DNA of 64,000 bases from the NCBI GenBank assembly GCA_902806595.1, contig CADCXC010000003.1, positions 1,240,001 to 1,304,000 on the forward strand, read 5' to 3'. Shown piece by piece: positions 24,236 to 37,373 of this stretch. This stretch comes from Pyrenopolyporus hunteri. Its lineage: Eukaryota > Ascomycota > Sordariomycetes > Xylariales > Hypoxylaceae. The translations under genes and the position numbers were made by a program. The stretch's first letter is position 1. Every line of letters begins with the position of its first letter. The notes beneath the pieces were generated by a model. That model made no database searches, had not been told where the DNA came from, and saw only the letters and a list, made by a program, of their open reading frames with translations.

Positions 24236-26735
24236 AATGTCCAGCCTGACTGGTCGGCAGAGGAGCAATCGTCCTCAAGCCTGAGAGAATACCGAGAAGG
24301 GCGCCCTAGGTTTCTAGTAGTGCGACTAGAGTCAGAACCCTAGGAACGGCAGACTCGTTAACGAGAGAATCTACGATCGTAGGAAGAACGGCCGTTAGGT
24401 GTTAAGAGTGTGTGGTTGAGTGAGGTAGGTTTGGCCGTGGTGAAGGTTGTAGTGGATGGATGAGAGAAATGGGAGAACGAGTAGGAGGGGGAGGTGCTGA
24501 AGTGATACGTCAGAAAGTCGAGACTGGAGGAGGCCGAGTGTCTGTCCACCACTAGAGTAAGTAGGTAGGTACCTAGCCTGCCTGCCTGCTAGGTGTACGT
24601 ATTGTGCGGGAAGCTGCTATTGGGGTTGGTAGTGTTCCTACCTACCACCTAAGACTCAATACATCCAGGACGATAAGTAGGTACCTGCCTATGAGCAGGT
24701 GCTGTTAGGCGGGGCAATCGTAACTTCGGGGTAAACGGACCACCACGAAATTCGAATAAACGGGCTGGATGATCAAATGAAGGCGATAAATTTAATGAAT
24801 CTGCACGGACGTCATAGACAGTGCGTGGTACCATATGGTCAATGTGCAGGGAGTCCAGTCATCAAACATCCGAATATTTCAGCGAAGGAAATGACCCCTC
24901 TGCTTCATCGCTGTTGAAGATATTATCAAACGATTAGGCAGAAGGAGCCATATGACTAAAGTTAGGTGCCCATGAGAGCAGCACAGGCAGGCAGGTAATT
25001 GATCAGGTACCTACTCAAAGTTGGTGCGGGGCAACTAGCTGCCTGATAGCGCGATATTGTCGTGATAAACGCCTTATCAATCGTAGTTCCCCCGCCTCTA
25101 GTTCAACCTAGCGCATTTATCACCCTGTACTTCATACTGTAGTGCATAAGCAAGGCTGAGGTTCTTTTACTTTGAGCTTCTAGTTCATTCACAATTCCTA
25201 AGCCTTTATGAATATCTGTATATCTACCCCTCATATGGTCAACTTTCTAGCTTTTTATAAAAACTAAGCATTAAATAGTCCCCGTATAGGTACATAAATA
25301 AATATTTCGTTGGTAACTGCCCGTCAAGGCTATCGTCAGACATGCGATAACGACGGCATGGGGGGTTGAACCCACCTAGGTAGGCAGCTAGCGGGGCCGC
25401 GAACCACCAGCAGTAAGTGGGATAGCGGGGTCTTGTTAAGGCCGTCCATAGAATTAAATAGATAGGTACCTAGGTACCTACCTACTTTACTGTGCTACAC
25501 AGTACCTACCCAACCCCGGCTGTCGTACCGTACGAAGTACGTAGATATCTACCATAATCAAATACATGTGGGCGCCTAGGGATTAGGCAGGCGTTGATGA
25601 CTTTTTGTATCTATTAAAGGACCGTAATACTAGACGAAATTCCAATTCATTACGTGTGAACAAGCTATACCCAGGCAATGTCCTACGGATTGTATATGAG
25701 GTGGACCAATTTCCCCGCCGCCCGGGTTGAGATGCGACATGACCAAAACGCCTATCTGCCTCCAGCTGGATGCCCCGTGACTGAGTTACCCCTAACGTCT
25801 TTGACGCGCCTAAGTTACCTAGGTACCTATGATACGTGCATCATACCTATAAGTGTAATACCTTTCGGGTTAGTGGGTTAGGTACATGTAGGTACTTCCA
25901 TCCATATAATAGGTACGTGTACGTGCTGTGAGGACGGAGCAAAAAAAAAACCTTAGTCAATGATAATGGGATACGGAGGCAGCCGGTCTAATAACCTTTC
26001 AGCCATATTAGATCATACTATAGCTCGTGCGTTCATACTGATAACAGGTACTTTACGCATCGCGCTATATAAATTAAATCCCATTATCATTCAACCAATT
26101 AAATGCGTAGGTGTACAAGCTTTGGAGTATTATTAGGTACCTCTTCCTGCATATTCCTTAGTGGCGGTATATCAGACTAGGGGACCCGCTAACCTAGGAG
26201 GTAGTCCCCCGCGATTTCATTGCTCATATGACAGGGTCGTTCCATGAACTTTACCTGATGACGCGCACCTTCTACCTGTTTTCAGTCTATACTAAGTTCC
26301 TGCATCTGCTTAAATAAGAATCTCAAATTCCTTTCCTCTTCCATATTCTCCGTCACCGATTTGTCCAAACATCCTCACTCATTTTTGCCACCTTTTGAGA
26401 AAAACTGGTGCGCTGCTGAAATCTTTAATCATCGCCCCCATTCGCACAACATATTCTATTCCACCTCTTACCCATTGTTTGGTTTCACCAAAGCCGAGTC
26501 AACTTCACAAAGGTTTTCTCGAAACAAAAATACTGTTAAACATCACGATTTAAGAGTCGGAAAACAATCCTCATGGAATTCAAGTCGCAAAGAACCTTCT
26601 CATCATTTCATTATTCGCATACAAGAGGATTCAAGACCTGATATACAGTGCCATAAATAAACACCCGCCATCGACCTGCCGTAACAACATTAGCATAACA
26701 GTCAACGGTTCTGGATTAGCAACCCGCCGGTCGAA
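24236..26735. other. Divergent spacer, FHA and IFRD genes
   Basis: 2.5 kb with no supported gene. It is dense in the TAGGTACC/CCTAGGTA motif (24565-24690, 25370-25510, 25820-25920). The final 400 bases are the likely IFRD promoter and leader, pyrimidine-rich at 26330-26400. Confidence 0.55.
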
Positions 26736-28106
26736 ATGCACGATTTACGAAAGAAGATTTTCGAGAGCGGCAAGACCGTCTCTAGAAAGGCACGCTCAAG
26801 ACAACAGTCGGCGCAAGCGTCACCAGCTAGTTCGCGCGGCGGTTCGCGCGCCACGAGCCGACATGCGTCCGAAGAAGAGGACTCGAGCGATTATGAATAT
26901 GACGAGAGCGTAGCTAGTTCTATTATCAATTCAGACGACGGTGACGAGCTAGGACCAGTCCCGCCGACAGAAGTCCTACACAACCGCATCTTGGATCTAC
27001 TAGATCAGAAGCGTGACGGGGGCCAGGATCGGGAAGACAAATTAACAGCATACACAGAACTGATTCGACACCATCCCCTTGCTGAGGAAATCGACGGGCA
27101 GATGAACGAACTTGTCCCTATGCTGTTGAAGAGCATACGTGGCCGTAGGACCCCCCAAGGGGTGTTATGGGCTCTGAGAGCTCTTATGATAACTATCCTT
27201 ACAACCGGGGCCGAGACCATCCATGATAACGTCTACCCGACTCTGAAAAGCCTTTGTCAGAACACGGATTACGATGAAGACGACGAAGCAATCAAGATAG
27301 CGGCTATCAAGGCCATGGGTATTTCTACTATGTGCGGCGGAGGATCAGCGACCGCTGCCGAAGAATTTCTAGAGTTCATGATCGAGATTATCGAGAGTGA
27401 CGGCCACGCCGTTGAGGCCGGTGATAATGCGCCTGTTGTCTCCGCAGCACTTAATGCATGGGGATTCGTTGCGAGCGGCCTCGACGATCTCGAGGAGGAG
27501 AGCACACGAGCGCTAGAAGCTTTCACAGAGCAGCTAGAAAGTAGCGACGTAGCCGTTCAAGTCGCTGCTGGATCAAACATCGCATTGCTCATGGAGTCTG
27601 CGCGCGAGTACGAAGAAGAGACAGGTGAGGCGTGGAACTTGCGATTTGACCAGGATGCACTCCTTCATCGATTGAACGCCCTCACGAGAGAATCCTCGAA
27701 GTCCATATCCAAGAAGGATCGAAAACAGCTCCATAGCAGTTTCAACAGCATAGTAACCTCCCTCGAACACGGCAAGGGACCGGGTTACTCGACCGCGCGT
27801 CGTTTTGCGAGCAACCCCCATACTGGTGGCAATAGGACGGATTTTGATGCTGACTATCGAGAATACGGCTACCGTCAGAAGTTTCGGATTCAGAATATCA
27901 GCATCATCATCGATACTTGGTCTCTATCCGCCCGGCTCGGGATGCTCAAATCAATCCTCGGAAGCGGTCTCGCTAGCCACTATCTAAACAATCCCATTGT
28001 GAAGGATTTGCTTAGCGGCGCGAAAACCGAATATTCATCAGCACCATTAAAGGAGAGGGCTGCGCCCAAGTCAACGAATAAGTCTGGCTATGGAAAAAAG
28101 GCGTAG
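26736..28106 (+). CDS. Interferon-related developmental regulator (IFRD) family protein
   Basis: Single-exon, 456 residues. The N-terminus is basic and Ser-rich (GKTVSRKARSRQQS) and then acidic (EEEDSSDYEYDESVAS). An alpha-helical, armadillo-like IFRD domain follows from about residue 70 to 360; LDLLDQKRDGGQDREDKLTAY, LLKSIRGRRTPQGVLWALRAL and AIKAMGISTMCGGGSA are the conserved blocks. A short C-terminal block (FRIQNISIIIDTWSLSARLGM) corresponds to the IFRD C-terminal region. Animal IFRD1/2 act as transcription co-regulators, and IFRD2 binds idle ribosomes. Function in fungi is little known. The first Met fits the family start, and the leader upstream shows no longer in-frame extension. Confidence 0.9.
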   Translation: MHDLRKKIFESGKTVSRKARSRQQSAQASPASSRGGSRATSRHASEEEDSSDYEYDESVASSIINSDDGDELGPVPPTEVLHNRILDLLDQKRDGGQDREDKLTAYTELIRHHPLAEEIDGQMNELVPMLLKSIRGRRTPQGVLWALRALMITILTTGAETIHDNVYPTLKSLCQNTDYDEDDEAIKIAAIKAMGISTMCGGGSATAAEEFLEFMIEIIESDGHAVEAGDNAPVVSAALNAWGFVASGLDDLEEESTRALEAFTEQLESSDVAVQVAAGSNIALLMESAREYEEETGEAWNLRFDQDALLHRLNALTRESSKSISKKDRKQLHSSFNSIVTSLEHGKGPGYSTARRFASNPHTGGNRTDFDADYREYGYRQKFRIQNISIIIDTWSLSARLGMLKSILGSGLASHYLNNPIVKDLLSGAKTEYSSAPLKERAAPKSTNKSGYGKKA

Positions 28107-31100
28107 AGATTGTTTTCGATCACACACTTCAAGGCGTCAAACCAATAGATACACCATATTCTGCATAAGAAAGTTACGGTAGAGTTGTCTAGCTGAATTA
28201 TTCGGTGTTTTTGTTTTCCCTTTCACCTGCGCAGTCGTCGTCAACCATTCTGGCAACCGCGTTTGTTGGTGGAGATTGATTTCGTGTTACTGATAATATA
28301 TCATCGATACGACTCCACCTAGATTCAATTCAGTTGCACATTTCCCTTCCGCTTTGTGGTTCCCATGTGTGTAGATCTAGGCTCCGGAATACCGAAATAG
28401 GAGACTTGCGTGACATACATACGGATACCCGCATGTCTTACGCTCCCCATGTGTGAGATGACCCAGCCCATGTCCTTTTTCGAGGTTCTCTTGAGGGTGT
28501 GACCCTCAAACGCATTCGTGGTCGGGGGTTTTCGTCTTTCATGCTTTAGAAGGGATGGAGATCTCCCATCCAAGATAGACCGATGTAGTTAAGTAGGTCA
28601 GCTACGAAACTACATCCCTAGGCCGTTTCCGCTTCTATTCTGGATTTTCGTTCATGTCATGTTGTGTTAGTTCCTTGCATGCCGAAGTGGAAGGCTGCAT
28701 GCATATCGTAGGGCACTCGGTGGAATAGTTGGGGGCGTGTAACGTTTCGAGGTTGCGGATTGTTGGGGAGAAGCGCACCATGTATATATGTTGCCCGCCG
28801 TCTTCTGCTAGGCATGTGGTACGCAAGGTCGACATCATGTTTGTTTGTTTCACTGGTATTATAAGTAGTTCCTTGTTCGGTATATAATAGGATATTTATT
28901 ACATGCAAGCTAATCATAATTTTGAAGCTCCGAAAGTGAGGCCACGATACCGGAGAGCGGCACTTCGAACTGGGTAAGTTGAAGTCCGAAGAGCCGACAA
29001 CATGATAACGGTGCGAGCCGAGAGGCCGCCGATCACTCGAGGCGTTGATAATACGCAGGTAGGCTTGCCAAGTCATCTCAGCCCCGGACCTCGAGTGTCA
29101 AGACACGTTTATTCGCCACTCTACCTACAATACTACACTATGTAATCCGTACACAACATGACATTCATACGTCTCTTATATTAAATGAGAAAGTAGCTAT
29201 GCCTATATACGAATATCAATTGGAGGTCCATTTGTGGGGGTAATTGTGGCAATGTGTCGAGTCCGGCTACGCGATGTCCACCAGACTTGGGTACTGTACC
29301 ATTGTAAACTGAACTCGAACCAAATTCTTCGTTGCCTTATTCCGAGCCATTGGGGTTCGAGATTGAAATATCCCGCGAGAACACTGGCTGGATAGATGAA
29401 AGACAGTTCCCGTTGGTCGCAGCGATATGCGCAGTTGTAGGTACCGAGAGCCCCATGAAGTAGTATTACGTGCCTTTTGACGCAGATCGGGTGACAGCGT
29501 GATTGCGCATCGGGGGCCGTGATTAGCTCGAAAATAGATACCACCTTTACATTATCTCTGGCCGGAGCGGTTGCCGTTGCGACTCTGTGGATACATGGAA
29601 CTGTTGAATGGGTATCACTGGCCCTTTTGGTTTAGCGATGAGGAATCCCGGGAGGTGGGATTGGATGAGGAGTAAAAGAAGTCGGTGAAGTTGGCTCGCT
29701 ACTGATCACTATGTGATCACCACCCCATATGGGGAAAAAGGCGAGATGAACCACAGAGCGCACGTTTGGTGGCCCTGCCGAACAGACTCGTCTGCCCTAT
29801 CGCTTGGCCCGAGCTATGACTGACCGGGCCTACCGGTGGAGACCTACATACGGGCCAGCCCCAGTAGGCTGAGGAGTTGGCCAAGTTGTGATCCAAACGA
29901 ACCCGGATCCAAGTGGAGCGCAAATCATGGCAAAGTCGTTGCAAACTAGATCGTCTCCCGGTCAAAGACGCAAGAGCCACTGCGCGGCACCAAGATAGTT
30001 CCGTCAGACTATCTGAGACGGCGGATGTAAATAAAAGAAAAAGAAACTACCTAAGTTGATTGGGCAGCAAACGGATCCGGGTCGCTGGTAGACGATCTGC
30101 TAATCTCCCAGCCTTCTTATTAATACGGCGGGACTTGGACTTAGTGACGGGATCACGAGAATTAGTATTAGGCGACCTCGGCTACTTATCCTGGGAGATG
30201 CTTGGATAGGGATTTCAATATTAAATGTCTAATGTCCGAACGGGTTAGATAGAGATCTTGATAAGTAGAAACTAGAAGGTCGCATCGAGGTTAGAGACTG
30301 CATGTATTTATTTATAAAAGTGGGTGAATAATAAGCGTTGGTCGTAACTATGGAATATATAGGTACCTACCTACCACCTACATATTGGAATTGTATGTAC
30401 ACGTACCTAGGTATCTGAGGTTCTAGGGCATCTCATCTCGAGCTTCCAGCTTCCGTATAATTTAAGCACTCATTAAAGTAAAAGTAAGAGGGCATGCAGG
30501 TCGTACAAGAGGTATGGGACGTTACCCTAACGCACATGTACCTACACGTGTGTACCTAGGCAGGTACCTACATCTAAACGTGCGCTAGAGTGGAAATGTA
30601 AGTACCACATGCAGCCATCTTGGTACTTCGTAGAAGAACGTAAGAGGGGATAGAACAAGAATCAAGGCAATCCCGACCTCTTCGCCCATCCCCATGTCAT
30701 AGTAGCGCAGATTTGCAGCCGAACCGTGCCTGTCAGCTTGTATCATGACCCAGTTCTTCCCCACCATTGGCCAGTTCCTTTAAGCAAAGCCAACGCATCA
30801 ACCTCTTCGCCCTCTCACCCCCAGCAAGTCTCCTAGCAGAGCGCCCCCCCTTTCGAGCTTCCCCCCTGGTAGTCAGCCAGTCCGGCTCGCCAGCTCTCTT
30901 TTCTCGACAATAACAAAAGTCTCATAAGTCTCATAAGCCTATTATCGCCCATTATCGCCCGTTTCTCCCTCCACCCCACGACTTGTAATTCTCTACCGCC
31001 AAATCGAGGAGGGAGCCTCGAGGCCTGCACCAGTCCGACGACAGTCCTGGTGACTTGGGAGACTCGCACAATACGTAATAGAGATTGTATTGGGCGAGAG

Positions 31101-31994
31101 AAGGGTAGCACGCATGATCCTGCAAGAAAGAGAGGCATATTTCGTTTACCAACCAGCCCACTCTCCAGTTCCCAGCAGGCGAAGAGAACCATAAAGTGCC
31201 AAAAAGACAAGAACATCATACCTTTCCTCACCTTCGCCGCATTCAACGTCGTCGCATACCCCTCTAGCGTGGCCCAAAGTATGTATTAAGATTTCTCTCA
31301 TGAATCTGAACGGTCCTTCATCCTATCTGGCCCTCGACAGGGTTTACTGTTTTGTTGCGCGCGTATTCGTTTAGTCGCAGGTTTCAATCGTGTTGCCGGC
31401 CCTAGAGCAATTGAGGGGGCTGGGATGCGAAAAAGAACCTGAAGCTGACTTTTTTTTTCTCGTTATTATAATTTCCTTCCCTTTACACTCCCGTCTTCTC
31501 CCACCCTCATCGAACAAAACATAATTGCGCATTATTTCTTTTCCTTTTTTTTTTCCTCTCTCTTGAACAATTATTTTTCTGCGAATCTGATACCCAAATA
31601 TTCATAATACTTATTGGCTGAGACGTCCTTAGTCAATCGCCGACGATATCATTGTTGCTGTCGTCGACCCCCATATGATATCGTCATATAGACCTCTTAC
31701 CGTTGTTTTGAACCTCCATTAATCCCCCGCTTCTTTACCTAGGCTCCGCAGTTTTTGTTCACCTTTCCATGTTTTAGTCAACATCTGCGGAAACTATTCG
31801 CTCCTATTAGTCTCGGATCCCTGTCCGTATCCAGATTTCTCCCTTCAACCGCCACCGTTTACCGTTCACCGCTTGACCACTAGCCGGGATAAACACAACG
31901 CAGCAGCGAGAGGATTGGCTAGAGGAGGACGCGGCCAATCAAGCAGAGGCGAGGCCGCATAACTTGACAACTGGACGCATTCTCGGGCAGCAAA
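28107..31994. other. Long spacer upstream of the 1755-residue gene
   Basis: 3.9 kb. Minus-strand open frames at 29076-28657 (139 codons) and about 29627-29203 (141 codons open, 113 from ATG) have no motif I know. Two adjacent perfect palindromes lie at 29703-29719 and 29723-29734. T-rich and pyrimidine tracts at 31440-31565 look like a long promoter or leader for the gene starting at 31995. Confidence 0.45.
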
Positions 31995-34900
31995 ATGGGA
32001 GTCGACTCGATCACTGCTCCCCCGTTACCCGCCCCGACCGAAACCGAGTCCCTTACCACTCCTACCGAAGTTGCTCCATCCGATGTGTCCAAGGCTGCCG
32101 ACGACGACAGATCGCATTATTCCCTTCCGGACGACGGAACCCCTGTTACCATCAAGACTCGCGGTCATAAGCCCAATCGTTCTCAGACCTCACTTCTCAT
32201 CGAGTATTTCGAAGGAGGTAAGAGTACCGTTTCTGGTGTTTCGGGCGCCTCCGAGCGCAAACCGAGCGTCCGTGTTCGCCTAACCCCCTCCAAGACGCGG
32301 GGCAGAAACGACCATATCCAGATAACCGAAACCAAGAGCACGAGGAAGACTTCCCAGTCCAGGAAAGCAGCTGCGACCCTAAGCGTCACTCGGAGCGAAT
32401 TAGACATGACCGATCCCGAAGACGCAAGGAGCACGCACTCCTACGCGTCTGCCACCGAGGAGTCGAACGTCTCCCGGAATCCCATTGAAGTCGAGATCGA
32501 CTCCTCCAGAAGTCATCGGCGGCGAAAGGTTTCAAGCCCTCTTATACCCGCCGCCGATAGCAAGGCCTCGGCCTATCAGCCGCCAAATATGTCGGACATC
32601 TCAGTTATCCCCTCTGATAGTTTTCTGGATGGTTCTGGCGGCGCTTCGTATGAGAAACGTACCAAAAGTCCGCCTCGCGGTGAATCTGTTCCTCCCGGTC
32701 GCACCACAGAAAGGGTTCATCGCAAGATCCGGAGTTCTAGTCATGACCGAAGCGTTATGCAGAGGGCTGTTGAGAAGGCAAGCAAACCAGAACGAAGACA
32801 CAAATCGAGGAACAGAGTAAGCAGTTCTGGTGACAAGGAGAACGAAAAACGAAGGTCCAAAGGGAGCAATAAGGAATCCGTGGTCTCAGTCGCTGACTCG
32901 AGCAACCTGTCTTCACAAATAACCTCCAGCCACCGTTCTTACGAATCGCATTCTTCGTCTAAAGTGTCGATTAATAATCCGAAACTTCTGGAGACCGTCG
33001 AAGACGCCATCCGGCGGCTTATTCTACCCGAGTTAGATGCGATTAAGAGAGAACGGAGTCAACGAGACTCTCGCAGGACTAAAGAACGGGACTCACTCTC
33101 TAGTCTCACATCTGTATCTCGTGAGGAGATCCCCGCCTCGAGCAAGAGAAAATCAGCCGACACGACCCAATCCACAAAGTCGAAGGAAAAGCGAGACAGG
33201 GAGGCTAGGAACGACCTATCACCTCAGAGCAGCATTGATTCTACCACCGAAGATGTCGAAGATCTTACGCCCCGGCGTGACCGAGATAGGGTCGGCGACG
33301 CCGCATTGGGCGCTGCAGTTGCTGGTGCGATTTCTGGCGCTGCGCTCAGGTCAAGATCCAGAGGCGATGAGAAGAGGCAACGACGGAGAAGGCGCGCGGA
33401 AACACCAAAACACGACGTCGACGAGAGATACATTGATGAATACGAAGAAGTTGAGCCGAAGGTGGTTCCACCTATGCCTCTTCAGAGCGAAATAAACCCG
33501 TCCGAAATGACGCGGACTTCGATATTATCTGCAGAGACAGATAGGCCTCAATCCGCAAGTGAAGAGATGACTCCTGTTAGAGAGGCCACGAAGAACGCCA
33601 TCTCGGTAGAACCCATCCAAGAAACCCCGACGCCGTCGAGATCGCCTCTTCACACTCTTCAGACGCTTGGTACACAGCATGCCAATGTGTCCCACGGTGA
33701 CCTAAAGGCTCTCCCTCGAAAAGGAAACACCGAATACCAAGAATACAGAACTGACGAGTACGGGAACCGGTACCCGGCTCAAAGGCGCGACGAATATGAG
33801 GATGAATATGATGAGACAGGTCATCTCTCCGAGCCTGGCATGTATGATGATGAGCCTCATATGCAGGAATTCTATGGATCGCAAGACGTCCCGGCTCCGT
33901 TACGCTATGTTCCTTACCAGCAAGAGAGACGCGGCTTAAGTCCGATTCAGAGTGTCTCAGGATATACCGAGGGAGAAAGCGACATCCACGGACCTCGGGA
34001 TTCAAGGACGATACACACTGCGAGCGAGCTTTCATCTCCGGAGAAATCGCCATATCATGATCGAGACCTTCATTCCCAGAGTTCAATCCCTAGCAACCTA
34101 CGCAGTCGCGAGTTTGCCGACGAGGCCAGCAGCGTAAGAAGCTCAGGCTTAGGTTATAAAAATCCTACGTATACCGAGGACAGCGAATTAGACCCTGTCA
34201 CTTCGGGACAGGCGGTCCATGCCGTCGGAGGAAATGCCGAAATGGTGCATCCAAACTTCGCCCCCGAGTCTGCAGTAGCATCCCTAGTCGAGGGTTCGCA
34301 GCTCGACCCCTCCCTTTTAAGCGGATCTACCGGTGTTAGACAAGACTATCGCGACTCGCAAATGTCGTATGGCGAGGCTAGATCAAGAGGAATGAGTCCT
34401 GTTAAGCCCTTGGTGGAGAGTCGTCGTGAAGTATTTGAACAGCAACAAGACCATTCACCGGCGCCGTCCGGGGAGCGCGACCCTTCAACCCCTTCTAGAG
34501 AATTTTCAGAATATGAACTGAACGAATATGGTCAGAAGGTACCAAGGTCAAAGTATCGAAACTCCCCCACCGCTTCTGAGAGTGCCATAACGAGCGTTGC
34601 CCTACAGCGAGCTGCTGCCGCCGCTCTCAAACGCAAAAATGAAGATCAGCAAAGCCCGAATATGGACGGAAACAACGAGGGCGTCTCACGCAACAAATCC
34701 TTCAAGGAGCGAGCCAAAGATGGCTACAGGCCTAGCGCTACACCCCGTCATAGCGTAGATCGCCTCTCGGACTACGATCAACCCAGAATGGAAGCTAGTG
34801 GCCTCCCAGATATGAGTAATCCTATGCCCGAGATCGGATATGGCTATGAAGATCAGGCCTCTGTCGTCGATGGTCAGCTTGGCGGGTCACAGCACGGAGA

Positions 34901-37373
34901 TGGGGACCAGTGGCCAGGAGACTCAACACCAACTCGGGAGCGGACATATGCCTACGATCGCGCCGTGACACCAAAGGCGAGTAGGCCAGAGAACAGTCAA
35001 GGGATCCCCGCCGTGTCGCATAGTCGACAGCCTAGCCAGGATCAAGACGATGAGTGGCAGAGAACGTCCGGCGATCGCAAACGAGATACTCTAGTTACCA
35101 ATCCTTACGAAGGGACTAGTCCTATCGCTAACCTTCCTGGCCTAGACGGGAACATGTTAAGCGCCACAGGATTCGGAGCAGATGCTTACAGAGGCGGCTT
35201 CCATACTGGTAGCCCCGGAATCCCTGGGGGCGACGAAGGCTATATCTCTGCGGCACCGAATGAGGTCCGCGATATTCCGAACGTTAAGGGCAAAGAGGTT
35301 GGGATGCTGAACCACCCTGATCTCGGTGAAGGTGATGATCCGTTCTACGCACCAAAGGATACGAGACATCTGACGGGCCTATCCCAAGCGATGGGAACAC
35401 CACTTTACGATTCAGGCGCCGGAACCGCGTTTGACAGAATCCAATCTCAAGACATCATGGCCTTGCTGCAACACGTGAGTGGATATCGAAAATGTGATAT
35501 ACGTTTACTAACCAACTATATAGCTAACGGAACGCGATGCGCAACGAAGCGCTCGAGACACCGAAATACTTGTTTCCCTTGTTCGGTCCGCTGCTGAGAT
35601 GCGCAACTCCTTCGAGGATCTCAAGCGGATGTTAGTCCATAACGCGGACCAAATCATCGACGAGGTAAAGGATAACACAGAGAAGACGGTAAAACGCCAC
35701 ATCGGCGGACCCCGGCCCTTCCCCGGCAGCAGCGCACGGTCGATCCAAGGCGGTTCCCAAGCCGGCACGGAGGACGCAAACACCAAGAAACGCAATATTC
35801 TTCGGCGAGCGCTTCAAGGCCTCAGCTCCAAGGGGGCAAACGATCTAACCAGAATTGAGGACTTACTCAATCAGTTACTCGACGATGTCAACGTCCTCAA
35901 GCATCAAACAGCCGGCCCGGTAGGCTTGATGAGCACACGGGCCCAATCGATCGAAAATATGCAACAGGAGGTCCCGTACGAGCAAGATCGAGGCTATGAG
36001 CCCGAAGGCCACGCCGGAACTTCCACGGCTAGCCATGCGAGCCAGTCAGGACACTTGTCAATCCCCCAATCTCGCGGCACGTCCAATAAGTTGGCCAGCG
36101 AGCGTAAATTCTCGGACCATCGCATCAGCACCGTACAGGAGGACGAGGGTGAATATAACGACCACTCTATGCCACCGACAAGCCAGTACGAGATGCACGG
36201 AGGGATTCTTTCCCCCAGCGGAGAAAGGCGCAGAGGTGGGTCAGCACCTTTAGGCACGCCGCCCCAAACCTCATCCCAGGCACAGCATTATTCAGTTAGC
36301 AACGAGAACACACCTCGAACCGAAGAGAGCAAGAAGCACAAATCACGAGGCTCGTCCAGCTTCTTTCCGAAGATCTCTCGATGGTCCGAGACTACGACAT
36401 CGAGCATAGGGAAAGTCTTCAGAAGCAGTGGCAATTCTAAGAAGCACGATCCCCCTGAAGACTTCTTACAGCATCCCCCCTCTCGGTCGGCCTCGGATCT
36501 AGGCAATTACGATCAGTTCCACCAGAACATATATCGCCAGAGTGACGAGTTACATACGGGCTTCTCAGAGCAGGATCTCCACGCACCGCATGCCGACAAC
36601 GAGCTACCTCAAACAAATGACATGCAGCAGCACTCTGCGCCTATGACGTACGCAACCCCGGAGGACCCCAAGTACAGAGCTCATCGCAACTCGCTGAACT
36701 TGCAGCATCCACAGCCGCGTCCGGGACAAACGGAACGCTTCAGGACGGCGCTAGAGACTTCAGCGCAAGACTTCGACTCGCCAATGTCCCCGAAATCAGC
36801 CGACTGGGCCGGTTCGGTCACCTCCCTTAATAGATTTCCCACCCAGAATAACAATCGGTACGTCGACAGCAGTCCGATGAATTCTGGCCTCGGAGGAGAT
36901 GAGTACCATTGGCAAGGGATGCCGTCGCCGAGTCCGCAAGGACCGCCGCGACCTCCGAAGGAGCCCCTCGACGGCTCGTCGCCGGCGCTCTCCGGAACAC
37001 CACCCCAGAATGACAGGGTGAACAAGTTGCAGAAGAAACATGGCAGCCCGCTGCCATACCATAGTGTCGAAAGTGGCTACGGTACAGCAACGGCGACACA
37101 CGCCGGGAGTTATCACTCCAGTAGCCCGAAGCCAGAGAATAAGAATTTGAGCGGAGCGCTCGGGGTTCCATCTCGAAGGCCCAGCGGCCCCAGAGCAATG
37201 ACCCCTAGTCGAGGCAGCGAGGATGCGGAGGAGAGACGACGCAAGCGAGGTATGATATAAACCCTGAGGTCTGTCATGAGTAACGTTTCGAGTCGCTGAC
37301 CGTCTTCTCAGACACGTTTGGTACAATCGCCAGCCCTTCGAGCGCTATCAGTCAGGAGTCCGAGACCTTTTAG
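31995..37373 (+). CDS. Large intrinsically disordered protein, unknown function
   Basis: Three exons: 31995-35474, 35524-37249 and 37312-37373, for 1755 residues. Intron 1 is 49 nt with a TTTACTAACC branch site; intron 2 (62 nt) corrects an early stop and gives the end ASPSSAISQESETF. I do not recognise the family. Nearly all of it is Ser/Arg/Glu/Pro-rich and low in hydrophobics. Exceptions are SQTSLLIEYFEGGKS near residue 60, a Gly/Ala-rich hydrophobic stretch near residue 440 (ALGAAVAGAISGAALRS), and a helical block just after intron 1 (TEILVSLVRSAAEMRNSFED, then LLNQLLDDVNVLKHQ) that could form a coiled coil. Many SP and TP sites suggest phosphorylation. It could be a scaffold at a membrane or the cytoskeleton; that is a guess. 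Confidence 0.75.
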
